NCBI GenBank assembly: GCA_047722935.1
Contig: JBDNZS010000030.1
Span: 1 to 35,907, forward strand
DNA length: 35,907 nt
Direction of reading: 5' to 3'
Source of the DNA: Ethanoligenens sp047722935
GTDB lineage: Bacteria > Bacillota > Clostridia > Oscillospirales > Ethanoligenentaceae
The translations under genes and the position numbers were made by a program. How positions within the stretch are numbered: position 1 is the stretch's first letter; each line of letters opens with the position of its first letter. This document shows, in pieces, positions 7,804 to 16,370 of this stretch. The notes beneath the pieces are model-generated. The model did no database searches. It was not told the DNA's origin and saw only the letters and a list, made by a program, of their open reading frames with translations.

Positions 7804-7875
7804 GAAATTATTCAACCTGATTTCTAATTGATTTTGCCTTGGCACTGGTAAAATGATGTTTATCCTGCAAAGCAA

Positions 7876-7904
7876 TTGACATCCCATAGGGAAAATGGTA
7901 ATAT
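7876..7904 (+). promoter_or_regulatory. Predicted sigma-A promoter of the lysine operon
   Basis: TTGACA (7876-7881), 17-bp spacer, TAATAT (7899-7904). The expected start point, near 7911, falls just before the lysine riboswitch. Confidence 0.75.
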
Positions 7905-7921
7905 ATTTTCAATTGAATATA

Positions 7922-8093
7922 CTGTGATAGAGGCGCGTTTTTGATGAGTAGTCCGCCGGAGGTTATCCGGAACCGCGGAAAGCTGGCAAAAGGCAAAAAC
8001 GCCGAAGGGAGCAGCGCCGGATCGCTGGTTCGCCTGGTTGCTTTGCTAAAAGCGCAGCGACTGTCATCATGCAATTGATGGAGAGCTATCCAC
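7922..8093 (+). ncRNA. Lysine riboswitch (L box)
   Basis: The leader of the asd operon carries the lysine aptamer signature: GATAGAGGCGCG at the 5' side of P1, an AGTA element, CGCCGAAGGGAGCAGCGCC, then GACTGTCA and ATGGAGAGCTATC at the 3' side. GATAG (7926-7930) pairs with CTATC (8086-8090) to close P1. When lysine binds, the downstream terminator at 8152-8177 should form. The genes it controls, asd, dapA and dapB, are lysine/diaminopimelate genes, consistent with the assignment. Confidence 0.93.
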
Positions 8094-8151
8094 TTTGTTT
8101 CGGATTTGCATTCGACTGCAAAGCGACAGTGCTTCTATTATATTGCATGGA

Positions 8152-8177
8152 CAGCCGGTTTTCAACCGGTTTTTTTG
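8152..8177 (+). terminator. Regulated terminator of the lysine riboswitch
   Basis: Stem CCGGTT (8155-8160) / AACCGG (8164-8169) followed by a run of eight T. It lies about 60 bases after the aptamer and about 80 bases before the asd start, the position expected for the expression platform. Confidence 0.85.
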
Positions 8178-8254
8178 TTGCGCAGAAATTCGAATGCAGG
8201 CAGTCGCCGCACGGGTGCGTAAAACACTTGTGCGTAAAACGCGGGAGGTACGCA

Positions 8255-9337
8255 ATGAAACAGTACAAAATAGGCATCATCGGCGCGACAGGTATGGTAG
8301 GCCAGCGATTTGTCACGCTGCTTGAGGGACACCCTTGGTTCACAATAGAGGTGTTGGCCGCAAGTGCAAAATCAAAGGGCAAAACATATGAAGAAGCAGT
8401 AACTGGGCGCTGGGCGATGAAAAAGCCGATTCCCGCGGCACTGAAAGAAAAAATCATCTATGACGCAGAGGCCGATTTGGAATCCATTGTTTCCCAGGTG
8501 GACTTCGTGTTCTGTGCCGTCGATATGAAAAAAGATGAAATCCGTGCGCTCGAAGAAAAATACGCCAAAGCTGAGTGCCCGGTAATTTCTAATAACAGCG
8601 CCAATCGGTTTACACCGGACGTCCCTATGATCGTGCCGGAAATTAACGCAGACCACGCCGCGGTCATACCCTTTCAGCGCAAGCGGTTAGAAACCACGAA
8701 GGGTTTTGTCGCTGTCAAATCCAATTGCTCGCTGCAAAGCTATGTGCCTGCGCTGCATCCCCTACGCTGCTTTGGCTTGACCCGTGTGTTGGCCTGCACG
8801 TATCAGGCTATCTCGGGCGCTGGCAAAACTTTTGAGCGTTGGCCGGAAATCCTGGACAATGTCGTGCCCTATATCGGCGGCGAGGAAGAAAAATCCGAAA
8901 AGGAACCCTTAAAAATCTGGGGAACGCTCCAAGACGGTGCAATCATTCCGGAAACAGAAGGCCCGTCTATCACGACCCAATGCCTGCGTGTCCCAGTGTC
9001 CGACGGGCATGTGGCCGCGGTTTTTGCCAGTTTTGAGCAAAAACCGGAAATCGAACAAATTTTGCAAATTTGGGAGAATTTCAAAGGCAGAGCGCAGGAA
9101 TTACAGCTGCCGAGCGCACCGAAACAATTTTTGCACTACTTTACTGAAAATGACCGTCCACAGCCTCGGCTTGACCGTGAAATTGAAAACGGCATGGCCG
9201 TTTCAATTGGCCGTCTGCGTCCGGACAGCCAGTATGATATCAAATTTGTATGCCTATCACACAACACCATCCGCGGTGCGGCAGGCGGCGGCATTTTAAT
9301 GGCCGAACTGCTTTGCGCCGAAGGATATATGGATTGA
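8255..9337 (+). CDS. asd: Aspartate-semialdehyde dehydrogenase
   Basis: 360-residue enzyme reducing aspartyl-4-phosphate to aspartate semialdehyde, the branch substrate for lysine/diaminopimelate and threonine/methionine. N-terminal NADP-binding motif GIIGATGMVGQRF; active-site cysteine in VKSNCSLQ; C-terminal LSHNTIRGAAGGGILMAELL. These sequences and the length place it in the longer archaeal/fungal-like branch of Asd rather than the E. coli-like branch. The start is the ATG at 8255, with GGGAGG before it; the open frame upstream reads through the riboswitch. First gene of the lysine operon. Confidence 0.95.
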   Translation: MKQYKIGIIGATGMVGQRFVTLLEGHPWFTIEVLAASAKSKGKTYEEAVTGRWAMKKPIPAALKEKIIYDAEADLESIVSQVDFVFCAVDMKKDEIRALEEKYAKAECPVISNNSANRFTPDVPMIVPEINADHAAVIPFQRKRLETTKGFVAVKSNCSLQSYVPALHPLRCFGLTRVLACTYQAISGAGKTFERWPEILDNVVPYIGGEEEKSEKEPLKIWGTLQDGAIIPETEGPSITTQCLRVPVSDGHVAAVFASFEQKPEIEQILQIWENFKGRAQELQLPSAPKQFLHYFTENDRPQPRLDREIENGMAVSIGRLRPDSQYDIKFVCLSHNTIRGAAGGGILMAELLCAEGYMD

Positions 9338-9351
9338 CCGGAGGTATTATC

Positions 9352-10254
9352 TTGAAAAAGCCGATTTTTACCGGTGCCGCTGTAGCAATTGTGACTCCTA
9401 TGCACACGGACGGTACCGTGAACTTTGAAAAATTGGGACAGTTTATTGATTTTCAAATCAATAATGGAACAGATGCTATTGTTATTTGTGGAACAACGGG
9501 AGAGTCTTCTACCCTGTCGCACGAAGAACATACCGAGGCCATTCGCTACACTGTGGAAAAAGTAGCTGGACGCGTCCCGGTAATTGCGGGAACCGGCAGC
9601 AATGATACCGCATATGCTGTCAAATTATCTTTAGAAGCGCAAGATGCCGGTGCAGATGCTCTGCTCTGTGTGACGCCGTATTATAATAAGACTTCACAGG
9701 CGGGGTTGATTGCACATTTTACCTATATTGCCGACCGGGTAAAACTCCCCATTATCCTCTATAATGTGCCCAGTCGTACCGGTGTGAATATCAAACCGGA
9801 AACGTATTTGGAACTTTCGAAGCATCCCAACATCGTTGCCGCCAAGGAAGCTAACGGGGATATCACCGCAGCGGCACGGACTGCGTCGCTTTGCGGCGAC
9901 GAACTGGTTCTTTATTCTGGCAATGATGATCAAATCGTACCATTGCTTTCATTGGGTGCTAAAGGTGTGATTTCCGTCTTATCGAATGTTATGCCGCATG
10001 AAGCGCATGATATCTGTGCACGGTATTTTGCCGGAGATGTGGAAGGCAGCCGCCGTTTGCAATTGGAACTGATTTCATTGATTGATGCGTTGTTTATTGA
10101 GGTTAACCCCATCCCTGTTAAAGCAGCACTGAATCTGATGGGTCTGGACGTGGGCGCGTGCCGTCTGCCGCTCACCGACCTCTCTGAAAAAGAAACTGCT
10201 ATTTTAAAAACAGAGTTGCAAAAACAAGGGCTGTTAAACAAAGTCTTCTCATAA
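9352..10254 (+). CDS. dapA: 4-hydroxy-tetrahydrodipicolinate synthase
   Basis: 300-residue TIM-barrel lyase that condenses pyruvate with aspartate semialdehyde, the first committed step of the diaminopimelate pathway. Family blocks: GTTGESSTL, CVTPYYNKTSQAGL (catalytic tyrosine), LYNVPSRTGVNI and VAAKEANGDI with the Schiff-base lysine. The start is a TTG at 9352 with GGAGG eight bases upstream, giving MKKPIFTGAAVAIVTP. The upstream in-frame ATG lies inside asd and is rejected. Fourteen bases follow the asd stop, so the two are co-transcribed. Confidence 0.96.
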   Translation: MKKPIFTGAAVAIVTPMHTDGTVNFEKLGQFIDFQINNGTDAIVICGTTGESSTLSHEEHTEAIRYTVEKVAGRVPVIAGTGSNDTAYAVKLSLEAQDAGADALLCVTPYYNKTSQAGLIAHFTYIADRVKLPIILYNVPSRTGVNIKPETYLELSKHPNIVAAKEANGDITAAARTASLCGDELVLYSGNDDQIVPLLSLGAKGVISVLSNVMPHEAHDICARYFAGDVEGSRRLQLELISLIDALFIEVNPIPVKAALNLMGLDVGACRLPLTDLSEKETAILKTELQKQGLLNKVFS

Positions 10255-10336
10255 CACCTTGTTTATACATCTTCTGGTGTCCAATCCTTATAAAGAAGCC
10301 TGAATGGGCGAAAAGAAACGGAAGTGCAAGTGCAGC

Positions 10337-11101
10337 ATGAAACGTATTTTATTGAGTGGCTACAATGGAAAAATGGGGCGTGTGGTTGCACAAACCGCAT
10401 CGGAGCGCGAGGACTGCGTTGTTGTTGCTGGATTTGATATCCACGCGGCATCCGAGAGCACCGTGCCTGTCTATGCGGAACCAACCGAGTTTGAAGGGGC
10501 AGCTGACGTCTTGATCGATTTTTCCCATCCATCCTATTTCCCCAAAGTGTTGGGTTTTGCATCTGCAAGGCGGATGCCAGTCGTAGTTGCAACGACCGGG
10601 CTGTCCACCGATCAGCGTAAACAGCTTCAGCAGTTATCCCAAGTCGTCCCGGTTTTCTCTTCAGCCAATATGTCGCTCGGCGTAAATCTGATTTTGGAAT
10701 TATGCAAAAAAGCAGCGGCTGTCCTTTCTGATTCGTTTGACATTGAGGTTGTTGAGATGCATCACAATCAAAAAATTGACGCGCCCAGCGGCACGGCATT
10801 GATGTTGGCGGACGGAATAGCATCTGTTCTTCCGCAAAAACCGCATTATATGTATGACCGTCATTCTCAAAGGAAAAAACGAGAGAAAAATGAAATCGGC
10901 ATCCATTCAGTACGGGGTGGTACGATTGTAGGTGAACACGAGGTGCTTTTTGCTGGAACAGATGAAGTGATCGCCATTCGCCATTCTGCTTCGTCTAAAC
11001 GCATTTTTGCCACGGGAGCTATCAATGCGGCATTGTTTCTTTCGATACAAAAACCAGGGCTGTATGATATGAGCCATCTGGTATCAGCAATTGGAGGCTG
11101 A
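10337..11101 (+). CDS. dapB: 4-hydroxy-tetrahydrodipicolinate reductase
   Basis: 254 residues from the chosen start; reduces the DapA product to tetrahydrodipicolinate with NAD(P)H. It starts MKRILLSGYNGKMGRVV with the Rossmann glycines. It also carries the family signature EVVEMHHNQKIDAPSGTA, which holds the catalytic histidines and lysine. The start is ambiguous: ATG 10337 fits the family length, with a GGAAG site about 12 bases upstream, but ATG 10304 is in frame and would add 11 residues. It follows dapA by 82 bp and is followed five bases later by the ACT protein gene. Confidence 0.94.
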   Translation: MKRILLSGYNGKMGRVVAQTASEREDCVVVAGFDIHAASESTVPVYAEPTEFEGAADVLIDFSHPSYFPKVLGFASARRMPVVVATTGLSTDQRKQLQQLSQVVPVFSSANMSLGVNLILELCKKAAAVLSDSFDIEVVEMHHNQKIDAPSGTALMLADGIASVLPQKPHYMYDRHSQRKKREKNEIGIHSVRGGTIVGEHEVLFAGTDEVIAIRHSASSKRIFATGAINAALFLSIQKPGLYDMSHLVSAIGG

Positions 11102-11106
11102 ATAAA

Positions 11107-11595
11107 ATGGAGGGAATCACTACGATTACGGTTACGGAAGATGTAGCATTAATCACTTTGCGCTGCTCACCTGCCGACATCCGTTTTATTTCCCATGTGT
11201 TTTCGGAGATTGCCAAAAAAGGCGTCAATGTAGATATGATCTCACAGACTACGCCGGTCGGAAATCTTGTGAGCTTATCCTTCAGCGTATCGGATAATCA
11301 AATCGGCGAGATTTTAGAGGTCTGCGCGCTTTTGCGCACGGAAACGCCTCAGATCAAGACCGATATCAATTCAGGTAACTGTAAAATTTCCTTGAGTGGT
11401 GAAGCTATGCGTACTTTGCCAGGCGTAGCGGCACGTGCTTTTGATGCGCTGGCTGAAATTGGAACTGATATTCGGATGATTACCACATCGGAAGTGGATA
11501 TTTCTATTCTAATTCCGCAAGCAGAATGTATGGATGTACGCGGGCGGCTGGAACAAGTGCTTGCCGTACATCCGCAGATCGCCCAAAATATCTGA
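11107..11595 (+). CDS. Free-standing double-ACT protein, aspartokinase regulatory-subunit-like
   Basis: 162 residues with two ACT domains (about 8-75 and 88-155) and no kinase domain. The second half has LPGVAARAFDALAEIGTDI and MITTSEVDISILI, very like the C-terminal regulatory part of aspartokinase. Its size matches the beta subunit that Bacillus makes from an internal start inside the lysC gene for aspartokinase II, but here it is a separate gene. It is the last gene of the lysine-riboswitch operon, five bases after dapB, and a terminator follows. Inference: it binds lysine or threonine and may regulate an aspartokinase encoded elsewhere. Direct evidence is lacking. Confidence 0.85.
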   Translation: MEGITTITVTEDVALITLRCSPADIRFISHVFSEIAKKGVNVDMISQTTPVGNLVSLSFSVSDNQIGEILEVCALLRTETPQIKTDINSGNCKISLSGEAMRTLPGVAARAFDALAEIGTDIRMITTSEVDISILIPQAECMDVRGRLEQVLAVHPQIAQNI

Positions 11596-11620
11596 CCAAA
11601 TAAAAATATCATAAGCACCT

Positions 11621-11655
11621 AAAAAACCCGCCGGATATTGAATCGGCGGGTTTTC
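11621..11655 (+). terminator. Terminator of the lysine operon
   Basis: Stem AAAACCCGCCG / CGGCGGGTTTT around the loop GATATTGAAT, ending in a T run. It lies 25 bases after the ACT gene stop. The symmetrical A/T flanks could also allow function from the other strand. Confidence 0.88.
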
Positions 11656-11767
11656 CATATGCCTCCCGGAATTTTTCCGCTGAACAGCCTGCCAAGTATT
11701 TGTAATTTCCTGGGAAATATTCGAATACGTTGTATGGTAGAAAACGGATAATGCAGGGGGTGGAGGC

Positions 11768-13393
11768 TTGGCAAAAAAAGAGGGAAACAGCATTGTAAAA
11801 GGCACATTGGTACTCATTGCCGGCAATTTAATTGTCAAAATCATTGGTGCGCTCTTTAAGTTGCCGCTCGCCAATATCATCGGCGCGGACGGTATGGGCT
11901 TATATAACGCTTCTTTCATCGTATACGATATTTTTCTCGTCTTAGCCACGGCTGGATTTCCACTTGCCGTCTCGAAAATGGTATCCGCAAGTTGTGCACA
12001 TGGCAACCATGAGGAAGCAATTAAAATCTTTAAGGTTTCCAGAAATTGTTTTTTGGTAATCGGGTTGATCTTCACGGCATTAATGTTTTCAGGTGCCGTA
12101 TTATATGCACAATGGATTGGCAACAGCCGCGCCTATTTAGCAATTCTTACCCTTTCCCCCGCTATCCTATTTGTAGCGCTGATGTCCGCCTACCGAGGCT
12201 ATTATCAAGGAATCAATGACATGATTCCTACCACGATTTCGCAAATCACCGAAGCCATCTGTCGATTGGTTGTCGGTTTGTCTCTGTCGTGGTATCTGAA
12301 TAGAGCGGGTTATGAACCGCAAATCGTGGCGGCGGGCGCGATCCTCGGCATCACTGCCGGTGAGTTTGTGTCGACATTTTCTCTCGCGTTGATCCACAGG
12401 CATAAAATGAGAACGCGTACACTACGTCCAAAAAGGAAGACACAGCCGGTTATGTCGGCAGGAAAAATCATCAGCACAATGTTTGCCACATCTGTCCCTA
12501 TCGGTATCGGCACGATTGTTATTAGTGCAATCAATGCAATGGACAATGTGGTGGTAATGCGACGGTTGGAGTCCATTGGTTATAACGAACAGCAAGCCAA
12601 TATGCTTTATGGTACCTACAACATGGCGTTTACCGTTTTTTCTCTGCCGATTACCATTGTATCAGCACTCATTGTAAGTGTCTTTCCCGTTCTCTCGTAT
12701 GCATATGCCTGTAAAAATATCGCCCGCGTCAATCGGACGGCATGTGCTTCCCTGCGCATCACCGTAATTGTCGGAATGGCTTCTGCCGCGCTTTTCTTAT
12801 CGCTTTCCTATCCGATTGTCATGCTGTTGTTTTTTCGGCAACCACAAGCCGCGAGAGTTGCCGCCATGATTTTGACTGTATTGGCACCCACCGCTGTTCC
12901 TATCACCATTTTTATGCTGACATCAGCAATTTTGCAGGCAGTAGACCAATTGTTTGCACCCACTTGCTCCTCCATTATTGGCGGTATCGCCTGCCTATTA
13001 TGTAACTGGGTACTGATCGGTCAAAAATCAATCGGTATCTTTGGGGCACCGGTCGGACTATTCGTCTGCTACACGTTGGCTTCTGTTTTAAACATGATGG
13101 CCATTGGAAAATGCAAAGATATACGTCTTTCTGTCCGGCACTTGTTCGATAAGGCGCTAATACCGTCTGCCGTGATGGGGGTGACTGGATTTGTAGCCTT
13201 TCGGCTTACGCTTTCCTCTCTGGGACTGTTGAAAGCAGCATTTTTCAGCATTCTCGTTGCACTGGTTAACTATATGCTTGTTTTGTTCTTAAATCATACG
13301 TTGGAACGTGATGACATTTTGCTACTGCCAAAGGGACACGCAATTGTCCATCTGTTGGAAAAATTGCATTTAATGAATTGTAAACTTGTATAA
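11768..13393 (+). CDS. SpoVB-family polysaccharide/lipid II flippase
   Basis: 541-residue integral membrane protein of the MOP (MviN/SpoVB/PST) superfamily with about 14 predicted hydrophobic segments. The N-terminus, with FKLPLANIIGADGMGLYN and later AYRGYYQGINDMIPT, is typical of the SpoVB/YtgP branch. Members move lipid-linked sugar precursors across the membrane for cell wall or spore cortex. The start is a TTG at 11768 with GGAGG immediately upstream. It is a single gene between two terminators. Whether it is spoVB itself, needed for cortex, or a vegetative paralogue cannot be told from sequence. Confidence 0.85.
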   Translation: MAKKEGNSIVKGTLVLIAGNLIVKIIGALFKLPLANIIGADGMGLYNASFIVYDIFLVLATAGFPLAVSKMVSASCAHGNHEEAIKIFKVSRNCFLVIGLIFTALMFSGAVLYAQWIGNSRAYLAILTLSPAILFVALMSAYRGYYQGINDMIPTTISQITEAICRLVVGLSLSWYLNRAGYEPQIVAAGAILGITAGEFVSTFSLALIHRHKMRTRTLRPKRKTQPVMSAGKIISTMFATSVPIGIGTIVISAINAMDNVVVMRRLESIGYNEQQANMLYGTYNMAFTVFSLPITIVSALIVSVFPVLSYAYACKNIARVNRTACASLRITVIVGMASAALFLSLSYPIVMLLFFRQPQAARVAAMILTVLAPTAVPITIFMLTSAILQAVDQLFAPTCSSIIGGIACLLCNWVLIGQKSIGIFGAPVGLFVCYTLASVLNMMAIGKCKDIRLSVRHLFDKALIPSAVMGVTGFVAFRLTLSSLGLLKAAFFSILVALVNYMLVLFLNHTLERDDILLLPKGHAIVHLLEKLHLMNCKLV

Positions 13394-13395
13394 AC

Positions 13396-13431
13396 AAAAA
13401 AGGCCGTCTCTTTATTAAGAGCGGCCCTTTT
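13396..13431. terminator. Bidirectional terminator
   Basis: AAAAAGGCCG..CTC and AGAG.CGGCCCTTTT form a stem of about 12 pairs with A-rich and T-rich flanks. It lies between the flippase gene (plus) and the converging glucosaminidase gene (minus) and can serve both. Confidence 0.82.
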
Positions 13432-13447
13432 GTTATATGCGTCTTTT

Positions 13448-15790
13448 TTAGCTGTTGAACTTGGCTACATAATACGTGGTGCTTTTTCTTGCAAAAATAT
13501 TGGAGTATTGTGCCATAATGCTGGCGATATTATAGGCCCAGTCGGTATCGGTCGCATACTCACTTTGACCTTGCGCATTATATTTTACAGTGCCTTGCGG
13601 ATCCCATTTCATTTCGTACAAAGTGGGTTGGTCGTAATAAGCGCTGCCCATCTGTGAATTGTTAATAAAATTTTTGGAGATCCAGGCAGCACCGCCGGAA
13701 ATAGCCGCGGAAACTGAATTCCAGTTTTGGCTGGCAGCATATCGTGAACCATCTGGTACCGCACTTCCATCATAAGCGTGAATACCCAACAAGTTATAAT
13801 AAATACCACTTTTAGATACTTGAACAGTTTTCCCTTTGGAATTGGTATAGGTGCCAGCGTTAACAGAAATGCCTGTTGCTAATTTTGAGGTACCGTTACC
13901 GGATTCAAGCCGCAAATGTGCCGCTAAATAGACCGGATTGATGTTATAGGTTTTTGCGGCGTTTACCACTGCCTGTCCCTGGCCTGTAAGCACCCCACAA
14001 TTTTCCAACATCCCGTTGATATCACTGGCCGTTACGCCGGAAACACCATACAATGACATAAACTCATATTTACTTACCTTGTCGGCAAATAATGTTTTAG
14101 GGTTGATAAGACTAGGGGTGACGCCGTTTACACTTGCCAGTCTGGCTAACGTAGTGTTGAAAGGCTTATAAATTGTTGTCACACCCGAAACGGTGATTGT
14201 GGCCGATGCCTTAGTGAGCGTACCGTTGTCTGACGTAAACTGGGCAGTCACGATATGACTGCCGGCTGCCACATTCTGCAATTGGGCAGAGAACCCGGAG
14301 TTTGCCGCATAGGTGTAGGTGCGAAAAACTTTACCCACATCGGCCCGTAACCCGTTGGCTTTTACCGTTGTCACTTTATTACCATCCAGTAAAATATCCA
14401 CATTGGGCTGCGCAGAATAAGAAAGTGCCCAACCACCCACCAGTATACTGCCGTTTGTATAACTGGAATTTTTTTGGGGTGCCTCCAATGAAAGATACGG
14501 CGAAGATTTGAGAAACGAGACCGTTTGGGAAGCACCTACTTTGCCATTGTTCAGCTGTGTGCTGACAGTTATCGTATGCGGAGCAAACGATAAACCGGAG
14601 ATATCCACAGTAGTAGAAAAACCAGAGGCTGCGCCTCCTGTATAGCCCGGAAACGCCTTGTTCACATCAGGCCGTGCGTTGTTGACAGGAATATTTGCTT
14701 TTTTGACGACACCGTCTATGGCTACCGTTGCATATTTCACTCCACTATCCCCCAACGCCCAACCGGAAATTGGCAATTGACTGCTGCGAGCCAATCCATT
14801 AGAGGATGGCGTGTCAATGATGATCAGCGAAGGTGGCACGGTAATGTTTATAGCAGCCGATTGGCTGACCACTCTACCGTCAGAGATGACCCGAACGATC
14901 ACGGTATGAGAGCCGGACGTTCCAATATTGAGGGTGCAATTAAATCCAGATGTCCCTGAAGAAGGGTAATTGGGGAAAACTTTACCCACATCAGGTCGCA
15001 TGCCTTTGGCGGCCGCAGTCTCCACTTTTTTTCCATCCAGCAGGATATCCACATTCGCATTTCCGGAATCCGTCAGTGCCCAACCGCCGATCTGCACACT
15101 ACCAATCGACAAGCGTGAGTTATTCACAGGCACATCCAGAGTAACTAACGGTAACAATTTGGTAAAAGACACAGTGCCTGACGGGCCATCTTTTCCGTTA
15201 TTGAGTTTTGTGAGAACTGTCAGTCGATGGGAACCGAATCCAAACGCAGAGATATTTACAGCTGTACTGAAACCAGACGTCGAACCATTTATGTATCCTG
15301 GAAATGCATTATTTACATCAGGCCGCGCGCCGTTCACTGAAACATTAGAGGCAACGGCTCTCCCATCGATTACTATCGATGCGGATTTCACCCCACCGTT
15401 GCCCAGTGCCCAACCCCTGATCGATAAATTATTATCCTGTACCTGTGCAACACGCGCAGTAGGGGTATCTATGCAAATCAACGGAGCTGTCTTGGTTGCT
15501 ACGGCGCGATACAACGATATCTGGCTACCTGCTGTAGCTACGCTGGCCGACTGCTTAGATGCAGATGGTTTGCCGGATGATGCACCGCTATTTATGGACA
15601 CAGCAGAAGATGTTGCGGTTGATGTGCCATTTGATGAGGAAGTACCGGAAACGAAGCCAGATGGGGTAGATACTTTAGAGACATCGGAAGGCCCTGACGT
15701 GGCATTGACCATACATGTAGAAGATAATGCACAGGCAGTCGCTGCCACAAATGCTAAAAGCCGCATTGGTTTAACGCTTTTCTTTTTCAT
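13448..15790 (-). CDS. Secreted N-acetylglucosaminidase-like wall hydrolase with four GWAL repeats
   Basis: 780-residue exported protein. A signal peptide covers residues 1-30 (basic MKKKSVKPMR, hydrophobic core, VNA cleavage). A Ser/Thr/Gly-rich linker follows (31-95), then four Ig-like repeats of about 105 residues at roughly 103-210, 214-317, 321-427 and 431-536. Each contains GWAL, an IDG or LDG turn, the core (M/A)RPDV or LRADV, and a SGF motif. A mannosyl-glycoprotein endo-beta-N-acetylglucosaminidase (GH73-like) domain ends it (about 560-770), with the likely catalytic glutamate Glu629 in AAHLRLESGNG. Probable role: peptidoglycan cleavage during growth, separation or sporulation. A GAGG ribosome site lies six bases before the ATG. 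Only 18 bp separate it from coaC, so it may share the coaB promoter. Confidence 0.85.
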   Translation of the reverse strand: MKKKSVKPMRLLAFVAATACALSSTCMVNATSGPSDVSKVSTPSGFVSGTSSSNGTSTATSSAVSINSGASSGKPSASKQSASVATAGSQISLYRAVATKTAPLICIDTPTARVAQVQDNNLSIRGWALGNGGVKSASIVIDGRAVASNVSVNGARPDVNNAFPGYINGSTSGFSTAVNISAFGFGSHRLTVLTKLNNGKDGPSGTVSFTKLLPLVTLDVPVNNSRLSIGSVQIGGWALTDSGNANVDILLDGKKVETAAAKGMRPDVGKVFPNYPSSGTSGFNCTLNIGTSGSHTVIVRVISDGRVVSQSAAINITVPPSLIIIDTPSSNGLARSSQLPISGWALGDSGVKYATVAIDGVVKKANIPVNNARPDVNKAFPGYTGGAASGFSTTVDISGLSFAPHTITVSTQLNNGKVGASQTVSFLKSSPYLSLEAPQKNSSYTNGSILVGGWALSYSAQPNVDILLDGNKVTTVKANGLRADVGKVFRTYTYAANSGFSAQLQNVAAGSHIVTAQFTSDNGTLTKASATITVSGVTTIYKPFNTTLARLASVNGVTPSLINPKTLFADKVSKYEFMSLYGVSGVTASDINGMLENCGVLTGQGQAVVNAAKTYNINPVYLAAHLRLESGNGTSKLATGISVNAGTYTNSKGKTVQVSKSGIYYNLLGIHAYDGSAVPDGSRYAASQNWNSVSAAISGGAAWISKNFINNSQMGSAYYDQPTLYEMKWDPQGTVKYNAQGQSEYATDTDWAYNIASIMAQYSNIFARKSTTYYVAKFNS

Positions 15791-15808
15791 AAAAACCTCA
15801 TTTATCTC

Positions 15809-16363
15809 CTATCCGTCAAAAGAATTTGTGTGTAAAGCTTTTTCTACCAACGTCACGATTTCCCCGACATCGGCCATCGCCCCCTTTCCGATATCACCAC
15901 AAGCCAACATGGCCTCTCTTGGTTCGATTATTTGATAGCCGACTCGACGCAATCTTTCCATGTTTTCCTGCACGATGGGGTTTCCATACATGTTGGTGTT
16001 CATGGCCGGCGCGAAGAGAACTGGTATACCGCTGATGGCGCAAAGAACTGTCGAGAGCATATCGTCGGCAATACCGCAGGCAGCCTTACCGATAATATCA
16101 GCCGAGGCGGGTGCAACCAGCATCAAATCAGCCTTTTGTGCCAAAGAGATATGCTGTACCTCGCGCGGATATTTTTCTTCAAACACATCGGTATACACAC
16201 GGTTTTTTGTCAAAGACTGCAATGTGAGCGGCGTAATAAAAGCACACCCCCCTTTTGTCATAATCGTTTCAACCGAATAACCGTCTTTTGTTAAACAATT
16301 GGCAATTTCCGCAGCTTTATATGCCGCAATACTACCAGTGATTCCAAGTAAAATTGTTTTCAT
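15809..16363 (-). CDS. coaC: Phosphopantothenoylcysteine decarboxylase
   Basis: 184-residue flavoprotein that decarboxylates phosphopantothenoylcysteine to phosphopantetheine in coenzyme A synthesis. It starts with ILLGITGSIAAYKAAEIAN (FMN-binding HFCD fold). It carries an active-site histidine in VQHISLAQKADLMLVAPASA, PAMNTNMYGNPIVQ and the catalytic cysteine in MLACGDIGKGAMAD. Most bacteria fuse this activity with CoaB in one Dfp protein; here the two are separate adjacent genes, seven bases apart. Confidence 0.93.
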   Translation of the reverse strand: MKTILLGITGSIAAYKAAEIANCLTKDGYSVETIMTKGGCAFITPLTLQSLTKNRVYTDVFEEKYPREVQHISLAQKADLMLVAPASADIIGKAACGIADDMLSTVLCAISGIPVLFAPAMNTNMYGNPIVQENMERLRRVGYQIIEPREAMLACGDIGKGAMADVGEIVTLVEKALHTNSFDG

Positions 16364-16370
16364 ATTTTAA

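Noticed and set aside
8069..8254. ATG and open frame running through the lysine riboswitch into asd
   Set aside because: It reads through the aptamer and terminator, lacks a ribosome site and adds 62 residues with no family similarity; the ATG at 8255 is preceded by GGGAGG.
14970..15935. Plus-strand open frame of 321 codons opposite the glucosaminidase gene
   Set aside because: It is an antisense shadow of the Ser/Thr/Gly-rich repeats; no ribosome site and biased composition.
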